Assembly: GCA_009739215.1 (NCBI GenBank)
Contig: VSJF01000003.1
Location: 2,232,001 to 2,296,000, forward strand
Direction: 5' to 3'
DNA from: Floccularia luteovirens
Lineage: Eukaryota; Basidiomycota; Agaricomycetes; Agaricales; Squamanitaceae
Length of the DNA stretch: 64,000 nucleotides
Under the pieces are notes generated by a model that saw nothing but the letters and a program-made list of their open reading frames with translations, ran no database searches and had not been told where the DNA came from. This document shows, one piece after another, positions 24,577 through 35,590 of the stretch (position 1 is the stretch's first letter; each line of letters begins with the position of its first letter). Position numbers and translations under genes: made by a program.

Positions 24577-25240
24577 ACTCCAAATTGACGCCCCATTTAC
24601 AAGGTGAATGCTGTGTCCATTCTCTATTTTCCCTCATTAATCCCTTTTCGATGCTTCGTGTTGTATGCTTTCCTTCCGGCCTTTCTTGTATCCGTCTTCA
24701 TTTTCCTTCCACCAGCCTATACATTCGGACCACTCATACTAGTAAGCGAAGCAAATATTTTGTTAACAGAATGGTAACTTTTTACGGAATCCTCGTTAGT
24801 ACTCTATTAACCTGTTGCTCTTCAATACTTTAACAATATTATTATGCACGGAATCCCATCAAAAGCCATTGTCTAACCTACAATAGGTGCAGCATTGGGC
24901 TGCTGGCTAGGTATCGTTCTTATTGCACTTGATTAATTGATTGGTAATGCGTTTGGCAAGTTTGATGCCTCGGTCTTCTCGCGAGCTATATAGCGACCAA
25001 ATATTATCTTCAGTCATGACCACTAACACCTGCTGCTGGCGCAGTTATTGGTCACATAATAGCTTCTAACAATCACTGCCGTTTATGACCTCTCAGGAAA
25101 ACATTCTGCGATACAACAAAACAAGAAAACCAACTGAGTTATCGTAATGTGTATCTGTGGGGAAGACCAAATAAAAGTTGATACTGTGCAGAACACACTT
25201 ACGGAGTCACTTGCCTGACACACTTTTTGATTCTTTCGAG
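24577..25240 (+). pseudogene. Broken duplicate of the PIG-F 3' half
   Basis: Matches the PIG-F gene from the GAPF codons to beyond its stop, including introns: the blocks at 24580-24780 correspond to 21790-21990, 24880-25080 to 22110-22310, and the downstream flank 25130-25260 to 22360-22480. The acceptor before HTFLLAF is lost (AAG changed to ATG), there are extra stops, and several small deletions. No N-terminal exons are present, so it is a dead partial copy. Confidence 0.8.
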
Positions 25241-26204
25241 GCATTCCGCGTCTCATGGAACTGCTCAAGATGCAAAACTACTGATTTCAGGTCTTAAGAC
25301 GGGACTACAGATCTGCAAATTCCAATCAACATTTTATCAGGTGCACTTACACGGCGCAGATTTTGTTCAACGGGATAGGATCGTTCTTTCATGGGCTAGA
25401 ATTGAATTTTTTTCAGAAAACGAGTTTGACCAACAAAGAACACATTCACATTCGAAACCAAGAAATTTACAAATGCCAGACCACATTAGGTTCCAATTTA
25501 TGTTCACTCAGAATTAAAAATACACAAGTTGTGCATTGTTATCTACTTGAAGAAGAAAAAGAAGGAATCGGGGTTCGAATGCAGTCTGAAGGTAAGTAAT
25601 CTATTAATTCTTCCAAATTGATAGTCGAAAGTAAAGATGACCTACTGGATAGCCATGGATAGAAAGCGTGTACTATTAGCACCCTGAAAAGTCTTGAGGG
25701 TCGCGACAGCCCGTGTGCTTGGACTCTAAGCTCCTGGGTGAGTAAGCTGTGGAGGGTCGAATGGAAAATAACTAACAGTTATGAGCATGATACCACAGTA
25801 GCCGCAAACCACCCCTAAACTAGTGAACACACGCTGAAGAAGGTCTGATCAGAAATAGAAGTGAGAAGAAAAGTGAATTATGCTAAGGTATGTAATTTCC
25901 GAGCGCAATTCTGTAAATCAAACTCGTCACTGCACTAATCGCAGCACACTAGAAGTAAATGAACGACGTGCTGTTGTTTGGATGGATCATGGGCTCGCAT
26001 CATAATCTAGATTGCATATAGAATCAGTAATGGATCATCAAGGACCAGTTCACAAAGTGGTAGCAGTGTCCATGATAAAATCACAGAAAAATCCAAAAAT
26101 TTGGCCCCGCTGCCATATGCGCAAGGGGTCAGGAGCACCATCAGCTAGAAGGCTATAATTTCAGCATCGAAAGCCAGGACAATGGATTTATAAGACATAC
26201 CGGC

Positions 26205-26830
26205 AATCAAAGCAAGGACGCAAGCCAACCAACGTCAACGCTACCAAAGTGTGGCCTGTGCAGCCGCCACACAACGCCAATGATCCATCAGGTGACGCAT
26301 GTTAACACCGCACAGATCCAACACTAATCAGGTGTCGCTTGGCTGACTTCATGCCACATGCTTGAGAGTAGGTGATTAAGTGTTCCTGTTGTGGCGGACC
26401 AGTCTAAATGAAAAAACCAAGTGAATATAGAATAGATACGAAGAACAGTGATGACTCGCCAATAACCAGAACATGGATGCGAGCCGACCAACGTCACCCA
26501 GATAGTGTCCCCGATGCAGCCACCACACAACGCCAGAGCTGCATCATCGGCAGGTAACGCATGTTAACACCACATAGAGCTGGCACTTATCAGGTGTCGT
26601 ATGTGTCGGCTACATGCCACATGCTTCCGAGTTGTGCTGATTAGGCGTTCCTCCGCAGTGGCTAACCAAGTCTACAAGAGGCGTCCTGGTAAGAACGTAG
26701 GGGTGAATATGACTGTGGCCGGCACTTACCAAATCCAAAGCAAGGATACAAGCCGACCGATGTCATTCAGAAATAGTTCAAATAGGCTAGAGCTGCATCA
26801 TTGGCAGATAATGGGTGTTCAAGGCCTGTG
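26205..26830. repeat. Tandem repeat, about 260-base unit, roughly 2.4 copies
   Basis: Units align on the AAGCCAACCAACGTC-like block at about 26222, 26481 and 26750, giving spacings near 259 and 269 bases. Shared inner blocks include CAGCC(A/G)CCACACAACGCCA, ACGCATGTTAACACC and ATCAGGTGTCG. The third unit is cut short near 26825. Units differ by many substitutions, so the array is not recent. Confidence 0.8.
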
Positions 26831-27344
26831 GATGACAAGTTGTGAGAGATAGTAATGGCGAGGGGTGGTATAGCGAACTTTCGCACTTTGGCACGACGAG
26901 AGAGAAAGTAGAGTGTTGTGGGGAACAATGTAGATGAAACACCAACTATGGCCGACTGCTAGAGTGTAGGACTTTGCAGAAAGTAGTGAAAAGCGAATTC
27001 GAGGGGAGGATGCTGTGGTATGAGGGAAAGAAAGAAAGAGCGACATCCCCCCTACTTATACTTGGCCGGTTAGTAGGAGGCTGACCTCGTCAATCAGATT
27101 CATGTAGATCGGTCCTGAGGATGACGCATGGAATGAATTTGATGGCAAACGCTGTTTGGAGAAATACAAAGATTACAAATCGACTGATATTCACCCAAAT
27201 AATACGGTTAGAATTGGGCGAGGCGAGTTGAATGTATCAATCGCCCAGCAGTGTTATTCTGGTTCGGTATAAATACAAACACTTGGAAGATTCGATTCTT
27301 GTTACATTGTATACATTATAAAACATGCCTGCACAGGCTTTATG

Positions 27345-27536
27345 TCAATTGATTGTATCGTTATCGTTGACCTGGTAAGTCATGGACACCTTGGTGCTGT
27401 CTGTAAAGTATGAGCCCACCTTAAGTACGGCGTATGCTGTGTGTGCACCCAATTTCTTGGGGACTAGCTGGTACGGACTGGAGTGCGATCCTTTCATATG
27501 AGGAACCGAACCTTTGGCAACACATTCTTTTTGCAT
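27345..27536 (-). CDS. Hypothetical 63-residue open frame
   Basis: ATG at 27536; the frame has no signal peptide, no membrane helix and no recognised motif. It stands alone in a gene-poor region and could be chance. Confidence 0.15.
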   Translation of the reverse strand: MQKECVAKGSVPHMKGSHSSPYQLVPKKLGAHTAYAVLKVGSYFTDSTKVSMTYQVNDNDTIN

Positions 27537-28030
27537 TCATTTTCAACACGTATCATACAAGCACGCACATCTGCCCTCTTTGAAGAATGGCTAGACCAGA
27601 CTGAAGACAGACTCCTATATTCCGAGTTTTGGATCTTGGAGCTCGCCTGAATGGGTGGGGAGCATTATATTTTGTGGCAGCCGCCTGCCTTGAAAAACGT
27701 CCGAATAAGCTGAGAGCTTGGCTTACTTGTCACGTAGTTTAGATGTCGAATAATTGGGGATGAATGCATTAGACACGCGCCACCATTCAGCATGGTCCAC
27801 AAAAAGATTGATAGCTTGTATATAGAATGTTATACAGTATTAGAAGTAGAAGTGGGGCTTGTAGATGTGCACATTTGATTGACGTAAGTTAGTGGGGTCA
27901 TCAGCACAGCCACTAGTGTTGCTGCGAGGGTGGCTGTGCAGCTCTGTCATTTATCTTGGCACTGGAAAACGATATAACAGTCGTAGCCTATGCACAACAA
28001 TAGGTCCTCCATCTTCTGTCTCCTCCTATC

Positions 28031-29713
28031 ATGCGCACATCTCTTGAGGCTTTCCAGCTACTCAGCCTCCCAAAGGTGACACTCTCATATCCTGGCTGCA
28101 ATGAACAGGGAACGTTAGAGCTTAACTATGTCACCGTTTCTGGACAAGATGTTAGAAATAACCGAGATACATATCTAGTGATGCGTGTCAACATGAGCGA
28201 GATAATCATCGATCCGGCTACCACCATTCAATGTATCAATGGTTCTGGTGCCAGGACCTACAAATTTTCCGCAACAGAAATAAACCCAGATGGAATGGAA
28301 TTGATCGTCAGTCTTCCAGGCGAGAAGGAACCCATTCAAATCATGGATATCCTCGACTTGTTCGAAAGCATTTTGTCCCAATATGCTGAATTGCGCGGAT
28401 CTTTACACTCCTCAGCCGACTATGTCACCCCTATTGTGGGCATGGAACACGATCATGGAAAGAAAGACCTTCGTGGCCATCTTGTTATGATCAATGAGGA
28501 CTCTGGGGAGGTCATCGGAGAAGTGGAAGATCGGTTCAGGATTCATGAAGATCCCCTCATGCACGAAAAAGGGCATGAGAGCGACCCCGTTGTTATTGAA
28601 GTTTCTGACGAGCAGCTAGATGGTGATTTTAGGGAGGTGTTTGCACGCATCATTCCCCCAGATCAACAAAACTGGGTAACCAAGTCTGCAAGCATGGCCA
28701 GGTATTGGATTATTTATTCTATCCCTACCTGCAAACTACTGAATTGTCTTGATATATAGTCGTGCAATTTCAATGTCCACAAATTTGTTGGTCACAACAC
28801 TCAATGCTGCTTCTTCGTATTACGTTGCGCATTCGAGTCCTTCTCCTCACCACTCCTCAACTGCATCGTCAGAAATATCTAGAAATGCCTCAACTTCACC
28901 ACAGCCCCCTCCACTCCCACCCCGGGCTCTAGTTTTTCTCACCTCAGAGAGAACTCGTAAAGGATTATCTACTGTTCATGCTATGTCTGGGGAGGCAGTC
29001 AAAATTTCAGCTAAAACTGTCGGAGTCATTGACGATATGATTCGCAAAGCCATAGGAGCCCAACCGAAACGCGTTAGGACAGAATTCATCCAGACACCCT
29101 CACCCTCATCCAGTCAACCTGGCCTTTCCGCACACCAAAGGTTATCTCGCTCTCCTTCTCCATCTTACAATGGTAAATTAAACATTGCGCCACCCCCATA
29201 CTCAGCAAACCAAAAACCACCTTTGCCCCCGCGCCGTTCTCCTTCTCCTGTGCCTCCTCCTATCCCCCGCACGGAAAGCGGCATTCCTCTAGAAATGATG
29301 CAAGCCCCTCAACCTAAACTCACTACCAAGGATCGTCTCTTGATTTCTGCTGATCTCATTCTTTCAACAATTGATGACTCTGCCAGAAAAATCTTCGATG
29401 TCAGTTCGGAAAGTATTGGGAAGGTGGTAGGACATAAGTGAGAACACTTCCATTCCTCTCAAATTCTCATTGTTTAATAAAATTACACAGGTATGGTCCA
29501 GAAGCAGCCAACTCGTCATTACTCATGACCGGGACTGCTCGGAATGTAGGTTTAATTTATATTGACATGCGAGGAATGGGGAGGAGAGCACTACTCCGAA
29601 AGGCAGGCAAGACATTCGTCAAAGGGAGGATGCAAAGTGTCATGGCAAGACCCCCTGCTATCCCGAATACATCACCCCCAGCTGCCCATGAGGTACCAAA
29701 TCTCAAGCAGTGA
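28031..29713 (+). CDS. Spartin / senescence-domain protein
   Basis: Three exons with introns at about 28703-28759 and 29440-29490. The N-terminal part (LSLPKVTLSYPGC, TYLVMRVNMSEI) is followed by an acidic middle. Then comes a Pro/Ser-rich linker with several PPLPPR-type SH3-ligand motifs (about 28905-28925 and 29220-29240). The C-terminal senescence domain has LLISADLILSTIDDSARKIF, VSSESIGKVVGHKYG and a final Gly-rich block (TARNVGLIYIDMRGMGRR). Spartin/ERD7-type proteins associate with lipid droplets and endosomal membranes in other eukaryotes; the fungal role is inferred only. It ends 160 bases from the converging monooxygenase gene. Confidence 0.85.
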
Positions 29714-29876
29714 CCTGCTTGAAAGTATCGAGGAGACATGGTTTTTCGAATGATTCAATTATTACCAACGAGATATAACCCCATGACCTTGAACTACATA
29801 ATGATGTGTAATATTGCTATAGGACAGTTTACCTGCGATTCGTACTACAACTGTCCATGGGAAGCGTCTGTATGCA

Positions 29877-31652
29877 TTAATGTGAGAATCGATTCTTCAC
29901 AACAACTTCAAGTTTCAACATAGCAATAACAGTTTCCCAGTCTTCGTCACTCCTGCCCAGTGCCAATGATTCAAATGACGCGCTAATGCTGTCTCCGAGC
30001 TCTCGTAGTTCTTCTGGCCCTGACTCATTCGAGTTTTTGAAATCAGGATGAAGGAACTCATACAAGAACCCGTTCAAACGCGACCCTTCAGCTATTCGTT
30101 GTGTCACTGGCCTACGAACCTTGTCGTATATTTGGAGGACACTGTTGATATTTTCCAACGTTGTATATGGACTGCAGAGCAAACGCCCAAGTATATGAGC
30201 ATCCTTTGTCAAGCAAATTACGATATGTCCATTCAAATATCAATTGCAGGCGTACCTGTATTGCCAGACCACCCCCAGCTCCCTGATGGGGTGTCATTGC
30301 ATGGGCCTGACAGATTACCTGTTCAGATCCAAAGTTTTCAATGTCAGCTCAGAATCAAAACGTACCGCGTCTCCTAATAATACAACCCTACCCGACACAT
30401 ACTGAGGAAGTGGCTTAACACAATGCACTGCCCATCTACTTGACTTCTCCATGAGCTGTTCGTTCGCTGTGTGTTAACACGTCGAGAAAAGACAATCAGT
30501 TTACAAATAACCAACCTTGAAAAGGTTCAGTAAATCTGGTTCCCAGTTTTCCACAATGTCAAGGACCTCTTCAGTGGAAACATTCATAAACATGGGACCC
30601 TTATACAATGGTTCTTCGCCTGTCTCAACAGTGTGGTAGAAGCCGCAACCCAAGACACCATCAAGAGGTTGAATGATAGCATGCTGAATGTCATTCATTA
30701 ACTTGAATTGTGAATATATGCAGGATTTTACTAACCCCGTTTTGCCCACACCACTATTTATCATTGTTAAACGGTTAGTGCTGCATGCGATGGAGTGCAT
30801 ATATTGAATACTGACGATTGTAAACCTATCCAGTGCAGGATGGTTCGGATGTGCTTCTTCAAGTAACTTGCGATCGACGAACCCCCGATACACATGTGTC
30901 CCGCTCCAAATTGGATCGACGAATCCCTTCAACTCTTCACATTCTATCGAAGTTCTTGTTTTTTCTGATAACTTGAGAAACATTGCGCTACGTGTTGCAG
31001 AGCGCAGACCATCTGCACCAACGAGGATATCTGCATGTCCTATTGTGCCATCTGCAAATATTAACCTGATACTTCCCGAAGGCTCATATTCATAGTCAAG
31101 AAGGCGTTTTGAGGTATGAATTTTTGTTTTATCCGTTAATTTGGTCTGAATTATTTCAAGTAAGGTTGGCCGTGAAATGACAACCAGACCATCTATAATT
31201 GCTAGCTTAGTGGTGTCTTTGGTTTCAATAACTATCGCACGTACAAGGCATCGAGTAATGGTGGAATTCGTTTCCCTACCGGTTGGTCGGACTTCCTCAA
31301 TACAGGATTGACTGTATCACTGGCATAAATTATTTTTCAAATCTGTGAACCGGAAAATCCGCACATTTACTCTCTTTGGGAAGAAAAACGCCTCTTTTGG
31401 TCAATTCTTCATCCAATCCTAGATTTGACAATACATCCCAAAACTTTTTCCACAATGCTATACCTGCGCCAAAAGTAGAGATTTCAGGCTTAGCTTCGTA
31501 TATATCGACATGGATGTTCTGATTCTGATTGAGGAATGCCGATAATACCAAACCCCCAATTCCTCCACCACTGGAGAGAATTAGATACGAGAGGGGCAGA
31601 GATTGACACAGACCTACCAAACAGCAACTCTGCTGATCTGTTTCGACGACAT
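29877..31652 (-). CDS. FAD-dependent monooxygenase (salicylate hydroxylase type)
   Basis: Start ATG at 31652 (MSSKQISRVAV); a 47-base intron then leads into the dinucleotide-binding motif GGGIGGLVLSAFL followed by DIYEAKPE. The middle carries RPTLLEIIQTKL, the DG motif LVGADGLRSATR, and a substrate-side segment with GTHVYRGFVD. The second FAD motif VLLGDAAHAMTPHQGAGGG is split by an intron. The C-terminus has LYEFLHPDF. These are the three class A flavoprotein hydroxylase motifs (GxGxxG, DG, GD). The enzyme would hydroxylate an aromatic or related small molecule using NAD(P)H and O2; the substrate cannot be told. About eight short introns. No break was seen. A decayed C-terminal copy lies at 33611-33945. 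Confidence 0.9.
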
Positions 31653-33610
31653 AGTGCGAATCGCCGAGAACTATTGGATGGTAGTTTGTTGCTTGATGAC
31701 CCGTTTCTGGCCCATGACAGCATCTTATATGACCTACGATGGTTGTTACATGTGTGCTTTTGATTGCCCCTTGATTTTCTCCAAGGGGATGCGAGCTTCA
31801 TTTGCACCGATGCTAGGGTGGCCCAAACTTTGGAAATATTACCAATTGACCCCTGCCGGAAAATCGGATTTCGGGATATCATAGCATTTATTTGGATTGT
31901 TTCATAGTAATTAAGGGTGGAGTTACAATTACTTTATTTGAGAGAACTTGAAGGCTTGGCCTTAGTTCAAAGTATCATTAAGTCCGTAAGGCCTGTGCTT
32001 CGAGCACATTCGAGCCGCTACCATTTACAAGGAATTAAGTTGAAGTTTGAACTAGAAGTGCGCAAGGAATTTGTTTAAAGTACCATGTATTGAAGTACTA
32101 CTGGTTATGTAAAAGTGTTATTAATGCAAGGTACTATTGCAACGTTAACATTGTTAAGACTAATGAAGAACGGTTGAAGAGAGATTACGACGATTAAAGA
32201 ACCTGTCTTAAGTGATTATTGACATTTGTTTTGTCAGAGGAGACTGGTTCACCGACCGACAGACAGATCCGCCCCAGTTTCACCGACTTTTGATCGATCA
32301 TTATATTTTGAAATTGTTGAATCAAGCCCTTATCTCGTGAATTTGATGGGCAATCCGCAAGACCCACTACCAAAGGTAGCGGGAATGATATGTGGCAACA
32401 TCATCGTTGACGGAATACAATGCTAATAAAGCAGCTGCAAGCAATAAAAGGACTTTTCAAAGGGGATTTTGTTGAAGGATAATTCATAACCAGACTTACC
32501 AAACCAGAAAAGCGAAAACCCACCAATAAGTACCATCTCCTCTTGTGTCTGTGTCATGGTATGTGCTTCTCGACTGAGATGTATCATCACCCTGGTTAGG
32601 GTATTTATTTTATTTTTTAATGCCGGTTCGAGAAGATGATTTTCTTCCGTACATGAATACGAGAATGGATATTGTGGATATGAGAACTAATGCAGACGGT
32701 ATAAGATGTGTACATTAAAAAATCAATTTTCGAACATACACGGAAACGGACATGTACTCGTCGCGAGACGCATGAAGGAAACTGCCGTACCAGCTATTAT
32801 GCCAGATGGTAGGGTAGCTTTCCAACCCAAAGTGATTAATAGCGAACGCTGACCTGCAGCGATAAACATAATTGGATGGTCTTGAACAAAAGACATTGTC
32901 TATGGGAGGAAAAAAATCGGAAACGACGCAAGTAGCAAGTGAAAAATAACAGGATGATGTGTATTCGGTGCATGCATCCATGGAGCAGTGTTATAGGAGG
33001 CCAAGCAACATGTGTCTTACATCATGAAAGTGCAAGGTATCAGCATGACACAGATAGATCATAGTATTGATAGCCGTGATTCATAATGTAGTGTTGAGTC
33101 ATGAAGATTGCAGTGGCAGCCGGTAACTTAGCTACGATTACTTCAAGTCAGATATATAGACGCAAGATCGGCAGAAAGGCAGGCATAGCTCCGGTTCACA
33201 TTGCAAGGTTCGGCGTGTCTATGGTGTGAGTGCCAATGATAAATTACTCAAACAGCGAGGTTCTGGTATAAGCTAACTACATAATAACCGCGAAATAATA
33301 CCGCTGACCCTGAGCCAGCACCCTGAGCATGCGAGTTCCTCTCCTTTGTGATTTCCTCATTTACACTCTACTCATTGGAGCAATGTCATGAGAATTGGGT
33401 TTGTTGTCAAGGTGAATCTCCTGTGAACACTCATCCGGAGATTGATTATGAGGTCAAAGGTCAAAATGCTCATTGACATGCAATCACAGAGCTGTACACT
33501 AACTTAGTCTGACATAAGTCGGGAGCAAACAAGGTAACTTACAAGCCCCATCAGGATATTAATCTACTCCTATTCCTTTCAGCCTGTTAAGTCCATCTTC
33601 AACGTCCTGT
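31653..33610. other. Intergenic with one unresolved small gene candidate
   Basis: Apart from the candidate at 32400-32900 nothing is supported. The stretch 33000-33610 shows no coding signal. Confidence 0.4.
32400..32900 (-). CDS. Possible small multi-exon membrane protein
   Basis: Minus-strand pieces look like exons: MSFVQDHPIMFIAA then LLITLGWKATLPSGIIAGT (intron ending TTGCAG or CTGCAG-type sites between). Next comes a hydrophobic piece SALVLISTISILVFMYGR, and a last pair of exons joined by a clean GTAAGT...TTGCAG intron (about 32430-32500). The final exon pair is open in two frames, one ending VFRQR and one ending YHSRYLW, so the true frame is undecided. I do not recognise a family. Ends are approximate. 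Confidence 0.3.
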
Positions 33611-33945
33611 TTAATGGTTCAACCACTGTGCCAATTCGTCGATAGTATTTCCGATCCTTTTCAATTCTTCAGGAGACACACCTGAACCATTACCGAAATC
33701 TGGATAACTGAAAGCGTGTATGAGTCTACTCAGGCGAGATGTCCCTGCTGCACCCTGTGCCACAGGCATACGGATGCTTTCATGTATCTTTAAGGCTTTC
33801 TCAATGTTGTCCAATGTTGTGATATTGATATTTCGTCGGATTTCGTATGTGAAACCTCATCTTACCTAGATTGACATACCACCACCAACACCCTGATGGG
33901 GAAACATAGTGTGGGCATTCAAATAAGAGGTCAGAATTCTTCATC
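33611..33945 (-). pseudogene. Decayed C-terminal fragment of an FAD monooxygenase
   Basis: The plus-strand region read in reverse gives AHTMFPHQGVGGGMSI followed by a stop. A shifted frame then gives MDNIEKALKIHESIRMPVAQ, SRLIHAFSYPDF and SPEELKRIGNTIDEL. These correspond in order to AHAMTPHQGAGGG, YDKVRRPVTQ, LYEFLHPDF and GPEELRELGDSI of the intact gene at 29877-31652. No upstream exons are present; the F-box gene begins instead. It is a truncated relic of a related, not identical, paralogue. Confidence 0.75.
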
Positions 33946-33948
33946 AAA

Positions 33949-35110
33949 TTAGGATGCAAAGGCACAAACCGCATCTCTTGTAATACTTATAGGCAGTAAT
34001 AATCTTTTTCCCAGCGATCTGATGGGTACATCCTCACACTTCTGTGATTGGTATGGCCTCTTCAAGATCTTCAACCCAAAGGGTATCCACGGCTGGAACA
34101 TGTAGTAAAAAATTGAATACGTCATCTTCCGTAATTCGAAATAGAGTCCTGCAAGTTTCAAGTTGGTGAGGCTATTCGAACACATTAGAGCGATTTACAA
34201 ATTCACTCAAGAGTTGTACGTCTGAGGTGTATCAGGGCTAAACACCAGATTCGAGTCGACTGTTAACACTTGCAGTGATGATGCCCTGATGCTGTTCATT
34301 AATTGCGCAAATGCAGCAATACTTTCGTATGTGAGGTGAAGGTCGTGAAGGACTGGAAAGTCTATCTTGCAAATTGTTGGATTGAAAGGCAAGTGACTGG
34401 AGGATTCTTCCACTGCACAATGTAATTTCCGAACATTCGAAACGTTCCCAAGCATAGGCAGCAGCATCTCCACCCGCAGCAGCCCTAAACCGAGAATTTC
34501 TAGTTGACGCCACGGAAAGTCGACTGCGACTTGTTTCGATATATGTTCATGCAGAACAAAATGTTTTAGATTTGGTGCATCACGAAATACGGAGAAGTTT
34601 ATCGGATTGCCCTCATTCGGCGGTGAAGTGTGCACAATTTCTGCAGAAGTGAGGTTGTGTAGCCTGCCAGCTGCATTTTCCAGACAATGAATGGAAGCAT
34701 AATCTGGGACGAATGTGCTGAGTGTGCGTCATTGCTCCGCACGAGCTACGAAACGTCGAATAATTTGCATGTAAAAAGCGTGTTCATTATGGAATCCTCC
34801 AACATACCCACCCTCTCTATCGAAATATGAGCGGCCCCACACGATCTGTATATGAAGAGGCGTCGTTCCAATGTTCCAGCAGTTCCTCGAGAAGTTGTGT
34901 GCGCACATGCATTTGTTCCTAACGATCAGACCTGAAATCCAAAATAAATGTGGCACCATAGGGCTGGCTCATTCCATACGATTTGTCGCATGCTTTGCAG
35001 ACTGCACCAAGATGCAGGAAGACTGTCATGGAATGGATTGGGCATTACCTCTACACCGGCTATGTCGAGATGTGAAGGGATCTGGAAATTATCATTGTAT
35101 TCTTCCCTTT
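33949..35110 (-). CDS. F-box protein with leucine-rich C-terminal region
   Basis: The N-terminal exon holds a degenerate F-box: IPSHLDIAGVE...PNPFHDSLPASWCSL then RQIVWNEPALWCHIYFGFQ, the usual basidiomycete F-box ending. Later exons give the typical WNIGTTPLHIQIVWG block, then LSTFVPDYASIHCLENAAGR and leucine-rich strands (FRDAPNLKHFVLHEH, PWRQLEILGLG, FPVLHDLHLTYES). A last exon joined across 34185-34235 reads LTNLKLAGLYFELRKM. These proteins are substrate receptors of SCF ubiquitin ligases. The start codon is not resolved: an acceptor (ATTAG) sits just before the first clear exon, so a 5' exon is missing from my model. Large recent families of this type are common in Agaricomycetes. Confidence 0.65.
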
Positions 35111-35590
35111 CAATTTGAAAAATGAGATACTAATTCTGGAAGCAGTCGGGTCGTTGGATTTATGAGGGGTTCCAGACATAGTTTTGGAGTAGGAGACACT
35201 ATGATAAATTTAATCTTGGGATGCTAGAAACAGAGTAAGCTATTATTATAAACATAAAAGTATAGAGTAAAACAAAATCATTCGTACAACCCTAGAAAAG
35301 AAATTTAACATAAAAGAACAAGTACAGGAGTTGGTATGAAATCTACTGAACAGTATAAAGGGCATAAGTAAATCTTTATGTGACAGAACAAACAGGGGAA
35401 GAAGCACAGAAGTGAAGCATACAGGGACACGGCAACAGAACTTTACAAGGCTGTAGCCTGGGATAACAGTTAGAACGTTAGGCAATTAAATACAGTGAGC
35501 AAAAAAAAAAAACCGCCTGTCAATGGCTTTCCGATTATAGTTTGTACCACTGACGAGACTATGGTGGACAAGATGGTCGTGCAGGCGGGA
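35111..35590. other. Intergenic, no supported gene
   Basis: Promoter side of the F-box gene (missing 5' exon may lie here) and 3' flank of the kinase gene. Contains a short A run around 35500. Confidence 0.45.

Larger units (their letters stand above)
25241..28030. other. Gene-poor stretch with a tandem repeat
   Basis: Nothing beyond the repeat at 26205-26830 and a weak small open frame at 27345-27536 can be supported. Plus-strand frames at 25227-25599 are overlapping and unrecognised. Confidence 0.5.
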
